A DNA stretch of 55,657 bases from Phaeosaccion multiseriatum (GCA_965112735.1 CBCOSG010000004.1:1-55657), one strand, 5' to 3'; numbered from the stretch's first letter, positions 17,986-30,127 are shown. Translations and numbers: made by a program. The notes: generated from the letters alone by a model not told the origin.

Positions 17986-18088
17986 AAACTCTTCCAAGTT
18001 TTTTGGCTCTCCTTTTTTCGGAGTCTCTTTCGAAATCTCCTTCGAAGGAGGGTCTGGCGATTTAGAAGGTTTTTTTTTTTTTTTTTTT
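17947..18088 (-). CDS. Short charged ORF behind psbA, interrupted by a 19-base T-run
   Basis: On the minus strand, 40 codons after the homopolymer read PSKSPDPPSKEISKE..., ending EEFVEWLQSRYKEDF and TAA. They look protein-like: acidic, helical end and a plausible codon pattern. Upstream is a run of 19 A (as Lys codons) and then, in this frame, TGA. With 18 A the frame would instead begin at a TTG. No ATG is available. It could be the tail of a lost gene, or a real gene with an error in the homopolymer. Family not recognised. Confidence 0.35.
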
Positions 18089-18180
18089 CCTCAATCTACG
18101 TAATCGAGTTCTAATGTTTGATATTAGATTGATATTGATATTATATATATACCAAAATCTAGTTATTTTTATATTATATA

Positions 18181-19272
18181 TTAACCAAATACTGAAGGTG
18201 TAGAGATGGCTAAAGGAACTAATTCTGTTCCTGCTAAATCCAAAGGGAAGTTATGTGCATTTCTTTCATGCATTACTTCCATACCTAAATCAGCACGGTT
18301 GATAATATCAGCCCATGTGTTAATTACACGACCTTGACTATCTACAATAGATTGGTTAAAGTTGAAACCGTTTAAGTTGAAAGCCATTGTACTTACACCT
18401 AAAGCTGTTAACCAGATACCTAATACAGGCCATAGAGCTAAGAAGAAATGTAAAGCACGTGAGTTATTAAATGAAGCATATTGGAAGATTAAACGACCAA
18501 AGTAACCATGTGCAGCTACGATGTTGTAAGTTTCTTCTTCTTGTCCAAATTTATAACCGTAGTTAGCAGATTCTAATTCACTTGTTTCACGAATTAAACT
18601 AGATGTTACTAGAGAACCATGCATTGCAGAGAATAATGAACCACCAAATACACCAGCAACACCAGCCATATGGAATGGGTGCATTAAAATGTTATGTTCA
18701 GCTTGGAATACTAACATGAAGTTGAAAGTACCAGAAATTCCTAAAGGCATACCATCAGAGAATGAACCTTGTCCAATTGGGTAGATTAAGAATACAGCAC
18801 TTGCTGCTGCTACTGGAGCAGAGAAAGCAACGAAGATCCAAGGACGCATACCTAAACGGTAGCTTAATTCCCATTCACGACCCATGTAGCTTGCTACACC
18901 TAATAAGAAATGTAAAACAATTAATTGGTATGGACCACCATTGTATAACCATTCATCAACTGAAGCAGCTTCCCAAACAGGGTAGAAATGTACACCGATA
19001 GCATTTGAACTAGGAATTACAGCACCAGAAATAATATTATTTCCGTAAAGTAAAGATCCAGCTACTGGTTCACGAATACCATCAATATCTACTGGAGGAG
19101 CAGCAATGAATGCTATAATATAACATGTTGTTGCAGTTAATAATGTAGGAATCATTAATACACCAAACCAACCGATATATAAACGATTATCAGTACTAGT
19201 AATCCAAGATGAGAATTTTTCCCAAACACTTACATTCTCTTGTCTATTTAATTTTTCTAAAGTTGCAGACAT
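18181..19272 (-). CDS. psbA: Photosystem II reaction-centre protein D1
   Basis: 363 residues. It carries the D1 landmarks: Tyr161 region, His198 and His215 ligand helices, the QB pocket with SFNNSR, and the C-terminal processing region ending [12 protein letters not shown]; cleavage leaves the Ala that ligates the Mn cluster. No introns. It binds P680, pheophytin, QB and the Mn4CaO5 cluster. Transcribed towards the fold-back repeat at 17894. Confidence 0.99.
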   Translation of the reverse strand: MSATLEKLNRQENVSVWEKFSSWITSTDNRLYIGWFGVLMIPTLLTATTCYIIAFIAAPPVDIDGIREPVAGSLLYGNNIISGAVIPSSNAIGVHFYPVWEAASVDEWLYNGGPYQLIVLHFLLGVASYMGREWELSYRLGMRPWIFVAFSAPVAAASAVFLIYPIGQGSFSDGMPLGISGTFNFMLVFQAEHNILMHPFHMAGVAGVFGGSLFSAMHGSLVTSSLIRETSELESANYGYKFGQEEETYNIVAAHGYFGRLIFQYASFNNSRALHFFLALWPVLGIWLTALGVSTMAFNLNGFNFNQSIVDSQGRVINTWADIINRADLGMEVMHERNAHNFPLDLAGTELVPLAISTPSVFG

Positions 19273-19653
19273 AAAAATAATTTTTGACGATAAATTTATA
19301 TTCTTTTCATACGATTTTTGAAATTTAAATCATACAAGGTTAGCAAATTTAAATTTATTAGAACAATAATTTTTAATACAAAAGACATTAACAATTATTA
19401 TTAAAGTAAATCTAATATCCTTAAATTATAAACTTTTAATACGGAAATTGTAGTTTTACAATTTAAACTATTAAAAATTTATAAAATCGATAACCATAAC
19501 TATATTATAACACAAAGAGACTTACAAAGCAAGTTTTAAATTTTACATTTAACTTTAAGCACAAAAATATTTTCATTTTATACAATATTCCTCCTATAAA
19601 GTAGTAAATTGTAATTTTTTCTATAGTAATTTTAAGGTATAGTATTCTTTGGA
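19273..19653. other. psbA leader and rRNA operon 3' spacer
   Basis: AT-rich, no supported gene. The half next to 19272 must contain the psbA promoter and 5' UTR on the minus strand; I could not fix the boxes confidently. The other half is the tail of the rRNA transcript. Confidence 0.4.
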
Positions 19654-19770
19654 CTTTGGCATAAGCTATTTTCCCGGAAAGTCCCCTTTCAAGTATTTTC
19701 ACTATATTAACATTTAACAACTGAGTTCGAGATGGATCAGTGTGGAACTATTAATTTTTAAACACCAAAG
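19654..19770 (-). rRNA. rrn5: 5S ribosomal RNA
   Basis: Reverse strand shows the conserved CGAACTCAG box and terminal complementarity CTTTGG...CCAAAG closing helix I. About 117 nt, last gene of the rRNA operon. Ends are placed by helix I. Confidence 0.9.
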
Positions 19771-19798
19771 TTTTTGCTTCTAAAGTTAAAAATTAATT

Positions 19799-19924
19799 CA
19801 AGTCCTCGATCTATTAGCACATCTCAGCTGAATACATTACTGCACTTACACTTAATGCCTATCTACTAGCTAGTCTTGCTAGGATCTTACTTGTTTACAC
19901 AATGAGAGTACTCATCTTGAGGGG

Positions 19925-19957
<33 letters not shown>

Positions 19958-20082
19958 TTTCCACACTTAGCTACCCAGCGTTTACCATTGGCATGATAAC
20001 TGGTACACCAGCGGTATGTCCTTCCTGGTCCTCTCGTACTAAGGAAGGCTCCTCTCAATACTCTAACGCCTACACCGGATAT

Positions 20083-20118
<36 letters not shown>

Positions 20119-20166
20119 ACGTACCGCTTTCATGGGCGAACAGCCCAACCCTTGGGACGTACTACC

Positions 20167-20235
<69 letters not shown>

Positions 20236-20411
20236 CAGCCTGTTATCCCTAGAGTAACTTTTATCCGTTGAGTGACGCCTTTTCCACTCAATAGCGCCAG
20301 ATCACTAAGACCGACTTTCGTCTCTGTTCGACTTGTAGGTCTTACAGTCAAGCTTCCTTTTGCCTTTGCACTCTACGATCGATTTCTGTCCGATCTGAGG
20401 AAACCTTTGTA

Positions 20412-20463
<52 letters not shown>

Positions 20464-20712
20464 AACTGTTCTTTAACCGGCTAACGGTATAAAGTTAGAG
20501 TTCTAGCCTTGTTAGAGTGGTATCTCACTGATAGCTCCACCAATTCCGCAAAATTAGCTTCAAAGCTTCCCACCTATGCTGCGCAAACAAAGCCCGAAAT
20601 CAATTTCAGGTTACAGTAAAGCTTCATAGGGTCTTTCTGTCCAGGTGCAGGTAGTCCGCATCTTCACAGACAAGTCTATTTCGCCGAGCCTCTCTCCGAG
20701 ACAGTGTCCAAA

Positions 20713-20798
<86 letters not shown>

Positions 20799-21557
20799 AG
20801 GGCTTCAGTCACTAGCTTCATTATAATAACTAACCAGCTTCTTTAACCTTATGGCACTGGGCAGGCGTCAGCCTCCATATGTTGTCTTACGACTTTGCGG
20901 AGACCTGTGTTTTTGATAAACAGTCGCTTGGACCTTGTTATTGCAACCTAAAAAGGTACTCCTTCTCCCGAAGTTACGGAGTTATTTTGCCGAGTTCCTT
21001 AGAGAGAGTTATCTCGCGCCCCTTAGTATACTCTACTAACCCACCTGTGTCGGTTTATGGTACAGGCTCTCTTTATTTATGACAGTGCAGGCTTTTCTTG
21101 GAAGTTTAGCATCGATTACTTTAATACCGTGGTATTTTTTCGTATTAACGGCTCAGCTCAATGTATTTTCTCTACATCTCAACACCTTAAACGCTTAAAC
21201 CAGTAACCAGCATCTGGATAATCTAGCAACCTTCGTCCCCCGTTGCCAATAAAGAGGGGTATCGGAATAAAACCCATTGTCCATCGACTACGCTTTTCAG
21301 CCTCGCCTTAGGTCCTGACTTACCCCCCGCGGACGAGCCTTCCGGAGGAAACCTTAGGTTTTCGGGGCATTGGATTCTCACCAATGTTTTCGCTACTCAA
21401 GCCGACATTCTCACTTCTGTTTTGTCCACGCCCGCTAACGCTAACGCTTTAATCTAATACAGAACGCTCCCCTACCGATAAATATTATTTTTGTTGTTAT
21501 TATCTCACAGTTTCGGCAAATTACTTAGTCCCGTTCATTTTCGGCGCAAGATTACTA

Positions 21558-21588
<31 letters not shown>

Positions 21589-22178
21589 ATAGCTGCTTCT
21601 AAGCTAACCTCCCGGTTGTTTCTGTCTTCTCACCACCTTTTCCACTTAGTAATTATTTGGGGGCCTTAACTGGTGATCTGGGCTGTTTCCCTCTTGACAA
21701 TGGAGCTTATCCCCCATAGTCTTACTGGTTAATTATACACTTAGTATTCTTAGTTTGCCTCGATTTGGTACCGAATTACCAGCCCGTATCGAAACAGTGC
21801 TTTACCCCTAAGCTATAACATTAACCGCTGCGCCTAAACACATTTCGGGGAGAACCAGCTAGCTCCGAATTCGATTGGCATTTCACCCCTAACCACAGCT
21901 CATCCGCTGATTTTTCAACATCAGTCGGTTCGGACCTCCGCTTAGTATTACCTAAGTTTCATCCTGGCCATGGTTAGATCATCCGGGTTCGGGTCTGTAA
22001 TTAGTGACGAACGCCCTATTAAGGCTCGCTTTCACTATGGCTCCAGTAAGAATTACTTTAACCTGCCACTAACTACAAGTCGCCGGCTCATTCTTCAACA
22101 GGCACGCAGGTAGACGTTATTAGTCGTCCTTCTACTGCTTGTAAGCTTACGGTTTCATGTTCTTTTCACTCCCCTCCC

Positions 22179-22225
<47 letters not shown>

Positions 22226-22695
22226 TTTAGTAGTATTTAGTCTTACGAGGTGGTCCTCGTAGATTCACACGGGATTTCACGTGCCCCATGCTACTCGGGA
22301 TATTTGATTAAATCCAAAGGATTTTCGACTACAAGACTATCACTTTCTTTGGTTTATTATTCCAATAATAATTCGTCTAATCATTTTTTTCTAAATATTC
22401 AAATCCCACAACCCTATCTAATTTAAAATTAGATAGTTTAGACTGTTCCCGCTTCGCTCGCCGCTACTAAGGGAATCGTTTTTACTTTCTTTTCCTCTAG
22501 CTACTAAGATGTTTCAATTCACTAGGTTCGCTCTTTTCTATTTATCAATTTAATAGATAGTTCCAAGGAGTTGCCTCATTCGGAAATCTCCGGGTCATTG
22601 CTTGTTCCCAGCTATCCGAAGCGTTTCGCCGGTAACCGCGTCCTTCTTCGCCTCTAAATGCCAAGGTATCCTCCGTAAGCTCTTAATTCCTTGAT
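19799..22695 (-). rRNA. rrn23: 23S ribosomal RNA
   Basis: Contains universal 23S stretches in reverse: the sarcin-ricin region (AGTACGAGAGGACC complement near 20030), the peptidyl-transferase region with TCTAGGGATAACAG complement near 20240, and a 5' end with GATACCTTGGCATTTAGAGGCG complement near 22650. About 2.9 kb, no intron seen. Ends are approximate. Confidence 0.95.
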
Positions 22696-22754
22696 ATTAA
22701 AGTTTTATTTTTTAACTTTAGAAGAGTTATTTCTATAAATTTAAAGAAAATTTG

Positions 22755-22827
22755 TGGAGATAAGCGGACTCGAACCGCTGACATTTGCCTTGCAAAGGCA
22801 ACGCTCTACCAACTGAGCTATACCCCC
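22755..22827 (-). tRNA. trnA(UGC): tRNA-Ala(UGC) in rRNA spacer
   Basis: GGGGGTA acceptor, anticodon TGC in TTTGCAA, T-arm GGTTCGAGTCC. Uninterrupted, unlike land-plant copies. Confidence 0.97.
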
Positions 22828-22830
22828 AGC

Positions 22831-22855
22831 TGGGCCATCCTGGATTTGAACCAGG

Positions 22856-22904
<49 letters not shown>
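22831..22904 (-). tRNA. trnI(GAU): tRNA-Ile(GAU) in rRNA spacer
   Basis: GGGCTAT acceptor, anticodon GAT in CTGATAA. Only three bases from trnA. No intron. Confidence 0.97.
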
Positions 22905-22970
22905 TTTTTATAAAAAGGTTTATCAATCAATATCTTAATCAACTTGTTGTTAAGATAATTATTTTCCATT

Positions 22971-23094
22971 AAAGGAGGTGATCCAGCCGCACGTTCCCGT
23001 ACGGCTACCTTGTTACGACTTCACCCTAGTCATCAACTCTACCCTAACTGCCTTCCTCTAGAAACTAGTTAAAATAACAACTTTAGGTATAGCC

Positions 23095-23132
<38 letters not shown>

Positions 23133-23182
23133 AGAACAGATTCACCGCTGTATAGCTGACCAGCGATTACTAGCGATTCCAT

Positions 23183-23218
<36 letters not shown>

Positions 23219-23391
23219 ACGAATAGGTTTGAAGATTCACTGACTTTCGCAAGCTCGTAACTTTTTGTCCTATCCAATGTAGCACGTGTGTAGCCCAGGA
23301 CGTAAAGGGCATGATGACTTGACGTCATCCTCACCTTCCTCCGATTTGTCACCGGCAGTCTTTCTAGATTCCTAATAAAAGCAACTAAAAA

Positions 23392-23457
<66 letters not shown>

Positions 23458-23543
23458 CCACCTGTGTATATGTTCTAATAAAAGCACTTTCATCTTTCGA
23501 TAAAATCCATATCATGCAAATCCTGGTAAGGTTCTTCGCGTTG

Positions 23544-23605
<62 letters not shown>

Positions 23606-24453
23606 CCCTTGCGAGCGTACTTCCCAGGCGGGATACTTAATGCGTTAGCTACAATACTGTATGGATTAATACACACAATATCTAGTATCCAACGTTTACG
23701 GCTAGGACTACTGGGGTATCTAATCCCATTCGCTCCCCTAGCTTTCGTCTCTCAGTGTCAGTATTGGCCCAGTAGAGTGCCTTCGCCATCGGTGGTCCTT
23801 CCAATATCTACACATTTCACCGTTTCACTGGAAATTCCCTCTACCCCTACCAAACTCTAGTCTATTAGTTTCCATTGCTGATTTGAAGTTGAGCTTCAAG
23901 ATTTAACAACAGACTTTCTAAACCACCTACAGACGCTTTACGCCCAGTGATTCCGGATAACACTTGCATCCCCCGTCTTACCGCGGCTGCTGGCACGGAG
24001 TTAGCCGATGCTTATTCGTCAAGTACACGTCAGATCTTCTTCCTTGACAAAAGAGGTTTACGATTCTTTCGAACTTTCGTCCCTCACGCGGTATTGCTCT
24101 GTCAGGCTTTCGCCCATTGCAGAAAATTCCCCACTGCTGCCTCCCGTAGGAGTTTGGACCGTGTCTCAGTTCCAATGTGGCTGATCATCCTCTCAAACCA
24201 GCTACTGATCGTCGCCTTGGTAAGCTATTACCTTACCAACTAGCTAATCAGGCGCGAGCTCTTCTTTAGGCAACATAAAATAAATTAGTCTTTCACTTCG
24301 CAGCATATAGGGTATTAGCAGTTGTTTCCAATTGTTATCCCCTACCTAAAGGCAGATTCTCACGTGTTACTCACCCGTCCGCCACTAAGGCTTGGATAAA
24401 AAAACACAAGGTTTTAATATCGGCCTCCGTACGACTTGCATGTGTAAAGCATA

Positions 24454-24489
<36 letters not shown>

Positions 24490-24494
24490 AATAG
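22971..24494 (-). rRNA. rrn16: 16S ribosomal RNA
   Basis: The 3' end holds the anti-Shine-Dalgarno (GGATCACCTCCTTT) at 22971. The 530 loop, 790 loop, GTGCCAGC region and the 5' GAGTTTGATCCTGGCTCAG start near 24486 are all visible on the minus strand. About 1.52 kb. First gene of the operon; the AGGAGG sites upstream of several genes here fit this tail. Confidence 0.97.
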
Positions 24495-24559
24495 TTTTCC
24501 TGTATTTTTTATTTTGATTTTCCTTTTTTATAAGTTCAATCGTTTTCACCATGGACCTA

Positions 24560-24589
24560 AAGGTAGTGATTTGAGGTTTCAAAAGTCAA
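24560..24589 (-). promoter_or_regulatory. Putative sigma-70 promoter of the rRNA operon
   Basis: On the minus strand TTGACT (24584-24589), an 18-base spacer and TACCTT (24560-24565) lie about 70 bases before the mature 16S start. A near-consensus -35 box in a fitting position; transcript start not known. Confidence 0.5.
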
Positions 24590-24729
24590 CCGATGCCATA
24601 GAAGAGAACAGTGGGTTAATTTAGTAATTGTTACTTTTAAAAATAAAGAATTTTTTAAGTAGTCTGGTTTTTATATAAACATTTGTGGTATACTAAATGT
24701 AGGTGAATTTTTTATATAACTACAATCTT

Positions 24730-24822
24730 ATGATTACAGATACAGAGATTTTTATTGCATTAGCATTAGCATTAATTTCCGCTCTTTTAGCTATTAGACT
24801 AGGTACCGCTTTATATTCATAA
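24730..24822 (+). CDS. psaM: Photosystem I protein PsaM
   Basis: 30 residues, single helix, starts MITDTEIF and ends [10 protein letters not shown], matching PsaM. It supports PSI trimer contacts in cyanobacteria. Encoded singly between the rRNA promoter and chlI. Confidence 0.93.
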   Translation: MITDTEIFIALALALISALLAIRLGTALYS

Positions 24823-24928
24823 TCAATTACTCTTTATACTCTTTACTTAAGGACTGTATTATAACTATATTTATAATACACGCCGATATATTTTTCTTTG
24901 TAAAAAAATTAATTACTTACACTATATA

Positions 24929-25963
24929 ATGAATACAAAAACTTCAAAACAATCTGAAACGGCAATTTTCCCGTTCACGGCTATTGTTGGTCAAGAAGAA
25001 ATGAAATTGGCCCTACAATTAAACGTAATTGACCCTAAAATAGGAGGGGTCATGATAATGGGGGATCGAGGAACAGGGAAATCTACAACAATTCGTGCAA
25101 TTGCTGATCTATTACCTGAAATCGAAGTGATTAAAGACGATCCTTTTAATTTACATCCAAGTGACGTACCTCCACTTGATACGGTGGAACCTGAATCAGC
25201 TTTCATTAAAATTCCTATGGTTGACTTACCTTTAGGAGCAACTGAAGATAGAGTTTGTGGGACAATTGATATTGAAAAAGCGCTTACGGAAGGAGTAAAA
25301 GCTTTTGAACCTGGTTTATTGGCAAAAGCAAATCGGGGTATATTATATGTGGATGAAGTTAATTTATTAGATGACCATTTAGTTGATATTTTACTTGATT
25401 CAGCAGCCTCTGGTTGGAATACTGTAGAGCGTGAAGGTATATCTATCCGACATCCTGCCCGGTTTGTTCTAGTAGGTTCTGGAAATCCTGAAGAAGGTGA
25501 ATTACGTCCACAATTATTAGATCGATTTGGAATGCATGCAGAAATTCGGACTGTTAAAGATCCGTATTTGAGAGTTAAAATTGTCGAAGAACGAACGTCT
25601 TTTGATTTAAATCCGCAATTTTGGGTTGAAAAATATAAAGATCAGCAAGATGCCCTTAAACAAAAAATAATAGATGCTCAGGAATTATTACCACAAGTAG
25701 AAATAAGCTATGATTTATGCATCAAAATTTCACAAATTTGTAGTGAATTAGATGTTGATGGTTTAAGGGGTGATATTGTGTCTACCCGTGCCGCGAAAGC
25801 TTATACAGCATTTCAGGGTAGAACAACCGTAACAGTAGAAGATCTGTCAAAAGTTATTGTTTTATGTTTAAGACACCGTTTACGAAAAGATCCTTTAGAA
25901 TCTATAGACTCTGGATATAAGGTCTTAAGCCTATTTAATGAAATTTTTGACTTAGAAGAGTAA
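24929..25963 (+). CDS. chlI: Magnesium chelatase ATPase subunit ChlI
   Basis: 344 residues. AAA+ ATPase with Walker [10 protein letters not shown] near residues 45-53, Walker [13 protein letters not shown] near 139-150 and the sensor region [21 protein letters not shown] near 176-196. With ChlD and ChlH it inserts Mg into protoporphyrin IX, the step before AcsF acts. Convergent with the HLIP gene. Confidence 0.98.
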   Translation: MNTKTSKQSETAIFPFTAIVGQEEMKLALQLNVIDPKIGGVMIMGDRGTGKSTTIRAIADLLPEIEVIKDDPFNLHPSDVPPLDTVEPESAFIKIPMVDLPLGATEDRVCGTIDIEKALTEGVKAFEPGLLAKANRGILYVDEVNLLDDHLVDILLDSAASGWNTVEREGISIRHPARFVLVGSGNPEEGELRPQLLDRFGMHAEIRTVKDPYLRVKIVEERTSFDLNPQFWVEKYKDQQDALKQKIIDAQELLPQVEISYDLCIKISQICSELDVDGLRGDIVSTRAAKAYTAFQGRTTVTVEDLSKVIVLCLRHRLRKDPLESIDSGYKVLSLFNEIFDLEE

Positions 25964-25976
25964 CTATAATTACTCT
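25957..25976 (+). terminator. Hairpin including the chlI stop codon
   Basis: AGAGTAA at 25957-25963 (last codon and stop) pairs with TTACTCT at 25970-25976 across a six-base loop. Another hairpin whose left arm is coding sequence. Confidence 0.5.
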
Positions 25977-26026
25977 AACTTATTAACTCAAAATAAAATT
26001 GATAATTAGTGGTATAACTTTTTTAT

Positions 26027-26197
26027 TTAAAATATAAAAGTTATAAGTTGCAATACTCCTTTTTTTGTAAATCCTTCAATTAAAAAAATTAGTATAATAG
26101 CAATCATAGCTATTCTTCCGTTTAGTTTTTCTGGAAAGGGGTGAAACCCCCAATTAGTTGGAGTTAAACCAGCATTATTATTATTATCTTCAAACAT
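26027..26197 (-). CDS. ycf17: High-light-inducible (HLIP/one-helix) chlorophyll-binding protein
   Basis: 56 residues with NWGFHPFPEKLNGRIAMIAI, the chlorophyll-binding signature of the LHC-like one-helix proteins; Glu and Asn/Arg ligand positions are present. Such proteins protect photosystem II assembly intermediates and pigment synthesis complexes. Starts with four Asn codons in a row. Convergent with chlI. Confidence 0.9.
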   Translation of the reverse strand: MFEDNNNNAGLTPTNWGFHPFPEKLNGRIAMIAIILIFLIEGFTKKGVLQLITFIF

Positions 26198-26402
26198 TAA
26201 TTTAAAATTATTATTAATTACAATTAATATACTACTAATAAAAAAAGAGTATGTATAGTATCTTTTTTTATTTAATTTAAATAATATTAGATTTTGGTGA
26301 AAATTATTTAAATTTAAAACAACTAATTTATTTTAGTTGTTTTAAATCCTTTTAATTTGTTATATATATACTTAGTTACTTTATTAAAATAAAAAATTAT
26401 TT

Positions 26403-28304
26403 ATGACACCTCGTATAAGAAATATAATAATAGCATTTATATTAGCTATTCTTGGAATTGGAATTGCAACAAAAACCTATTTTGATAAACCTGAAAATAA
26501 CCCAAATTCTCCACAGAATAAAACAAATACTGTATTAACTTATGGAGAATTTCTTGATTACCTTAATAAAGGCTGGGTTAAATCAATAGATTTTTATAAT
26601 AATGGTCAAATTGGTATTTTTGAAGCCTCAAGTCCTGAATTAGGCGATAGACCACAAAAAATTAAAGTAGAAATTCCAGGAGGCCTAGCTCCTCTGGTAA
26701 TTAAATTACGACAAGCTCAAGTTAATTTCACTTCACACCAATTTGTAAATTATGATTTTATTATTACACCAGCTGTTAGTTTAATCGTTCCTCTTTTACT
26801 TTTAATTGGCGCTTTTATATTATTCAAACGAATACTGAATCTTACTGGACTTGGACAATTTTTAGATTTTGGAAAATCCCCCGCTAAAATTCAGTTGGAT
26901 GCAAATACAGGTGTGACATTTGCAGATGTTGCAGGAATTGAAGAAGCAAAAGAAGATTTTGAAGAAGTTGTAGAATTTTTACAAAAACCACAACAGTTTA
27001 CTGCGGTTGGAGCTAAAATTCCGAAGGGAGTTCTTTTAATAGGACCTCCCGGTACCGGCAAGACCTTACTAGCTAAAGCTATTGCTGGCGAAGCAAAAGT
27101 ACCTTTTATTAGTATCTCAGGTTCAGAATTTGTCGAAATGTTTGTAGGAATTGGAGCCTCACGAGTACGTGATTTATTTAGTACGGCACAAAAATATTCT
27201 CCTTGTATAGTTTTTATTGATGAGATTGATGCAGTAGGAAGACAACGTGGAGCCGGTGTTGGTGGTGGTAATGATGAACGGGAACAAACATTAAATCAAA
27301 TATTGACTGAAATGGATGGATTCCAAGAAAATACTGGTGTAATTGTGATTGCAGCAACAAACCGAGTCGATATTTTAGATGTCGCGCTACTAAGACCTGG
27401 ACGATTTGATCGTCAAGTAAATGTTAATTTACCGGATGTTCGAGGACGTAATGCGATTTTAAAAGTACATGTAAAAAATAAAAAATTAGATCAAAAATTA
27501 TCTTTAGAAAGTATTGCACAACGAACTGCTGGCTTTTCAGGAGCTGATTTAGCAAATTTAATAAATGAAGCTGCAATTTTAACTGCACGAGTAGGAAAAT
27601 CTTCGATTACAATGCGTGAAATTAATAAAGCTTTTGACCGAATAATTGCAGGATTAGAATCTAGCGCATTAAAAGATACAAAAGATAAGCGTTTAGTTGG
27701 TTATCATGAACTGGGCCATGCAATTACAGGGACACTACTACAATCTCATGATGAAGTTCAAAAAATTACATTAATTCCGCGTGGACAAAGCCAAGGTTTA
27801 ACTTGGTTTTTACCAAACCAAGAACAAATGTTAGTTTCCCGTCGCGAATTGGTTTCGAAAATGGTTACGGCTCTTGGAGGTCGTGCGGCTGAAGATCTAA
27901 TTTTTGGTATAACGGAAACTACAACAGGTGCAGGAAATGATTTTAAACAGGCAACTTCAGTAGCTAGAAGAATGGTTACTCAATTCGGGATGTCAACATT
28001 AGGACCGAGGGCACTCGAATCAGAACCCCAACCAGTATTTTTGGGCGGAACGGTACCTAAGCCAAATATGTGTTCAGGAGAAACAATAAATCGTATTGAT
28101 AGTCAAATTAATAAGATACTTGTCTATAGTTATGACAGAGCGATTCGGTTAATTAAAAATAATAGATTTATTTTAGATATCTTTATTGACCGACTACTTC
28201 TTGAAGAAGTTATTCCAGGACCAGAATTCCGTGAACAAGTAAAAACTTATATAAATTTACCTGACAAAACAAGTACTTTACAAAAACGTGGGATTTTATC
28301 TTAA
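26403..28304 (+). CDS. ftsH: FtsH thylakoid metalloprotease
   Basis: 633 residues. Two N-terminal membrane segments (about 7-24 and 124-143), AAA domain with Walker A GPPGTGKT near 214, Walker [11 protein letters not shown] near 275, the second region of homology [23 protein letters not shown], and the zinc site HELGH near 435. FtsH degrades damaged D1 during photosystem II repair. Complete; the C-terminus is of usual length. Confidence 0.98.
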   Translation: MTPRIRNIIIAFILAILGIGIATKTYFDKPENNPNSPQNKTNTVLTYGEFLDYLNKGWVKSIDFYNNGQIGIFEASSPELGDRPQKIKVEIPGGLAPLVIKLRQAQVNFTSHQFVNYDFIITPAVSLIVPLLLLIGAFILFKRILNLTGLGQFLDFGKSPAKIQLDANTGVTFADVAGIEEAKEDFEEVVEFLQKPQQFTAVGAKIPKGVLLIGPPGTGKTLLAKAIAGEAKVPFISISGSEFVEMFVGIGASRVRDLFSTAQKYSPCIVFIDEIDAVGRQRGAGVGGGNDEREQTLNQILTEMDGFQENTGVIVIAATNRVDILDVALLRPGRFDRQVNVNLPDVRGRNAILKVHVKNKKLDQKLSLESIAQRTAGFSGADLANLINEAAILTARVGKSSITMREINKAFDRIIAGLESSALKDTKDKRLVGYHELGHAITGTLLQSHDEVQKITLIPRGQSQGLTWFLPNQEQMLVSRRELVSKMVTALGGRAAEDLIFGITETTTGAGNDFKQATSVARRMVTQFGMSTLGPRALESEPQPVFLGGTVPKPNMCSGETINRIDSQINKILVYSYDRAIRLIKNNRFILDIFIDRLLLEEVIPGPEFREQVKTYINLPDKTSTLQKRGILS

Positions 28305-28655
28305 ACGTGTAAACTTTAGATAAATATTGTCTTAATAGGCAATTTGTCTAATAACGTATTAAAATATTTTATGTCTTATGTACTGAAAATTCTTTGAGGA
28401 ATTTAATACTATGACTACAATTAATGTAAGGAAAATAAAAAACTATGTTAAAAATTTAAGCTTTTATTATTTCTTTATCAAAAAATAATAAACATAGGAA
28501 AATAATTCAATAAAAGAAAATAATATAAGACCTTTTAAATATATTAGATTCAACAATTGAGCCATTAAAAAAATCAATTAATTAATTGCTTAAAAAATAC
28601 TATAGTAAAAGTAAATATAAAAAAATAGTTAAATAATAATATTTTAATAATTTTT
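28305..28655. other. Intergenic region between ftsH and orf172
   Basis: A 25-codon ORF (28411-28488, MTTINVRKIK...) has a GAGGAA stretch 12 bases upstream, but nothing else supports it. Otherwise AT-rich with no recognised feature. Confidence 0.35.
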
Positions 28656-29174
28656 ATGAAAGAAAAACCAAGTCCAAATTATTATAAAATAGGTATAGTC
28701 AAATTGAAATTAGCCTTATTTGCTTTATACATTGTTAAACCAACTTTTTATTTCTCTTTAACTCTAGTACTTTTAAAATTAAAAAAAAATAAATTTTATC
28801 AAAAAAATTATTTAACATCGGCTTTTTATCAAAGAGATAACTTGAACCTGAATCTATTAGTTCTAGTATTTAATGTACTAAAAAAGTCCAATACTAAGAC
28901 CAGAAGGTTAGTTTCTTTCATTTTTGATTTAAGTAAACTTTACACATTTTTTCTAAAAAAAAATATTGAGGATGAAAAAATAATATTAAAAAATAAAAAA
29001 AACTTAGAAAATTATAAAACTAGACTAAGAATTCATACAGTGTTAAATAAGACTCTTGATAATTTACAAAGTTATATTTTTTCCTATTTATCGTATAAAG
29101 ATAAAAAGACAAAATATTTATTCGCAACTCCTAAAAGTTCTTTAAAGTATTTTAAAACTTTAATGAAAATCTAA
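28656..29174 (+). CDS. Hypothetical protein orf172
   Basis: 172 residues, very rich in Lys, Leu, Phe and Tyr, pI clearly basic. A hydrophobic stretch lies at about residues 17-41 (LALFALYIV...FYFSLTLVL) and a second, weaker one near 60-70. The rest is charged and probably helical. No family recognised. Coding is plausible: it is the only long ORF in the gap and ends just before trnQ. It may be a rapidly evolving plastid ycf. Confidence 0.55.
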   Translation: MKEKPSPNYYKIGIVKLKLALFALYIVKPTFYFSLTLVLLKLKKNKFYQKNYLTSAFYQRDNLNLNLLVLVFNVLKKSNTKTRRLVSFIFDLSKLYTFFLKKNIEDEKIILKNKKNLENYKTRLRIHTVLNKTLDNLQSYIFSYLSYKDKKTKYLFATPKSSLKYFKTLMKI

Positions 29175-29183
29175 GCTCGATAA

Positions 29184-29255
29184 CTGGGGTAGGAGGATTC
29201 GAACCTACGAATGGCGGAGTCAAAGTCCACTGCCTTACCACTTGGCTATACCCCA
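29184..29255 (-). tRNA. trnQ(UUG): tRNA-Gln(UUG)
   Basis: TGGGGTA/TACCCCA acceptor, anticodon TTG in CTTTGAC, T-arm GGTTCGAATCC. Confidence 0.96.
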
Positions 29256-29416
29256 TGATTTTAATTTAAAATTCTAGCCTCACGATACCATTTTACTAAT
29301 GGTAAAGTTTTAACTCTTAATATAATAATAATAATAAATCAAAACTGAAATTGTTTTAAATATTGTTTAGTTATATCAGAGCTATAACACGAAAGTTTAA
29401 AATTTTACTGTCTAGA

Positions 29417-29716
29417 TTAACTTGTTTCAAATTTATTTTTTTCTTTATTAAAACTTAGATTTTGATACATAGTCCAATATTTAATAATTTTTGTATAATT
29501 ATTCAGAATTTTGTCTCGTTCTATTTGAGTTAACCATGGTCTATCTTTTAAGTCCGATTTTATTAATTCCCAACTATTTTCACGAGGCCAAACATAAAAG
29601 GTAGTTATAGGTATAAAAAAAGATTTAGTTTGAGCTTTATCAATTGCAACAGCAATACCACTATCAGACCAAATTACTGTAAAAGCATAATTTGTTTGTT
29701 TTTTATTCTTATGCAT
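29417..29716 (-). CDS. ycf65: Plastid-specific ribosomal protein PSRP-3 (Ycf65)
   Basis: 99 residues. The WPRENSWELIKSDLKDRPWLTQIERDKILN core is the Ycf65 signature. It is a small-subunit ribosomal protein shared by cyanobacteria and plastids. The 17 residues after KYWTM are variable. Confidence 0.92.
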   Translation of the reverse strand: MHKNKKQTNYAFTVIWSDSGIAVAIDKAQTKSFFIPITTFYVWPRENSWELIKSDLKDRPWLTQIERDKILNNYTKIIKYWTMYQNLSFNKEKNKFETS

Positions 29717-29834
29717 ATGTATTTATCTAACACAATATAGTTATATTATAATAATTAATAGAGTTTTATGAACTAAAAATAAAATATAGAATTCGGATAA
29801 ACCAGCAAAAATTATTTTCCAAAAATTTGTTTAG

Positions 29835-29954
29835 TTATAAAGAAGATCCAAGACCAGAATATGAACCAAAAATAAATGTACCAACTACTGCTAAAACACC
29901 TAAACCTCCAACTAAAGCTACTATCCAAAGAGGTAATCGTCCTGTACCTGCCAT
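29835..29954 (-). CDS. psbJ: Photosystem II protein PsbJ
   Basis: 39 residues starting [10 protein letters not shown] and ending [10 protein letters not shown], exact family pattern. Fourth gene of the psbE-F-L-J cluster; affects electron flow at QA/QB. Confidence 0.97.
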   Translation of the reverse strand: MAGTGRLPLWIVALVGGLGVLAVVGTFIFGSYSGLGSSL

Positions 29955-30010
29955 AATATTAAATTTTATATAATATAAGATCAATATACTATAATCAGTA
30001 AATAAATTAT

Positions 30011-30127
30011 TTAATTAAAGAAGTAACTTGAAAAAAGAACTGCTAGTACAAATATTAATAATAGTCCCCAGTAAAGTGAAGGACGGTTCAGGTCAACAGG
30101 TTGTTTATTAGGATTTGGACCAGTCAT
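30011..30127 (-). CDS. psbL: Photosystem II protein PsbL
   Basis: 38 residues from [15 protein letters not shown] to SSYFFN. The frame is open further upstream, but the family start is at 30127, only 11 bases after psbF. Confidence 0.97.
   Translation of the reverse strand: MTGPNPNKQPVDLNRPSLYWGLLLIFVLAVLFSSYFFN

Noticed and set aside
19945-24582. Several ORFs of 60-100 codons on both strands
   Set aside because: They lie inside 23S and 16S rRNA, whose universal motifs cover the region.
28411-28488. 25-codon ORF after ftsH
   Set aside because: Only a weak ribosome-binding site supports it; no similarity to known small photosynthetic subunits.
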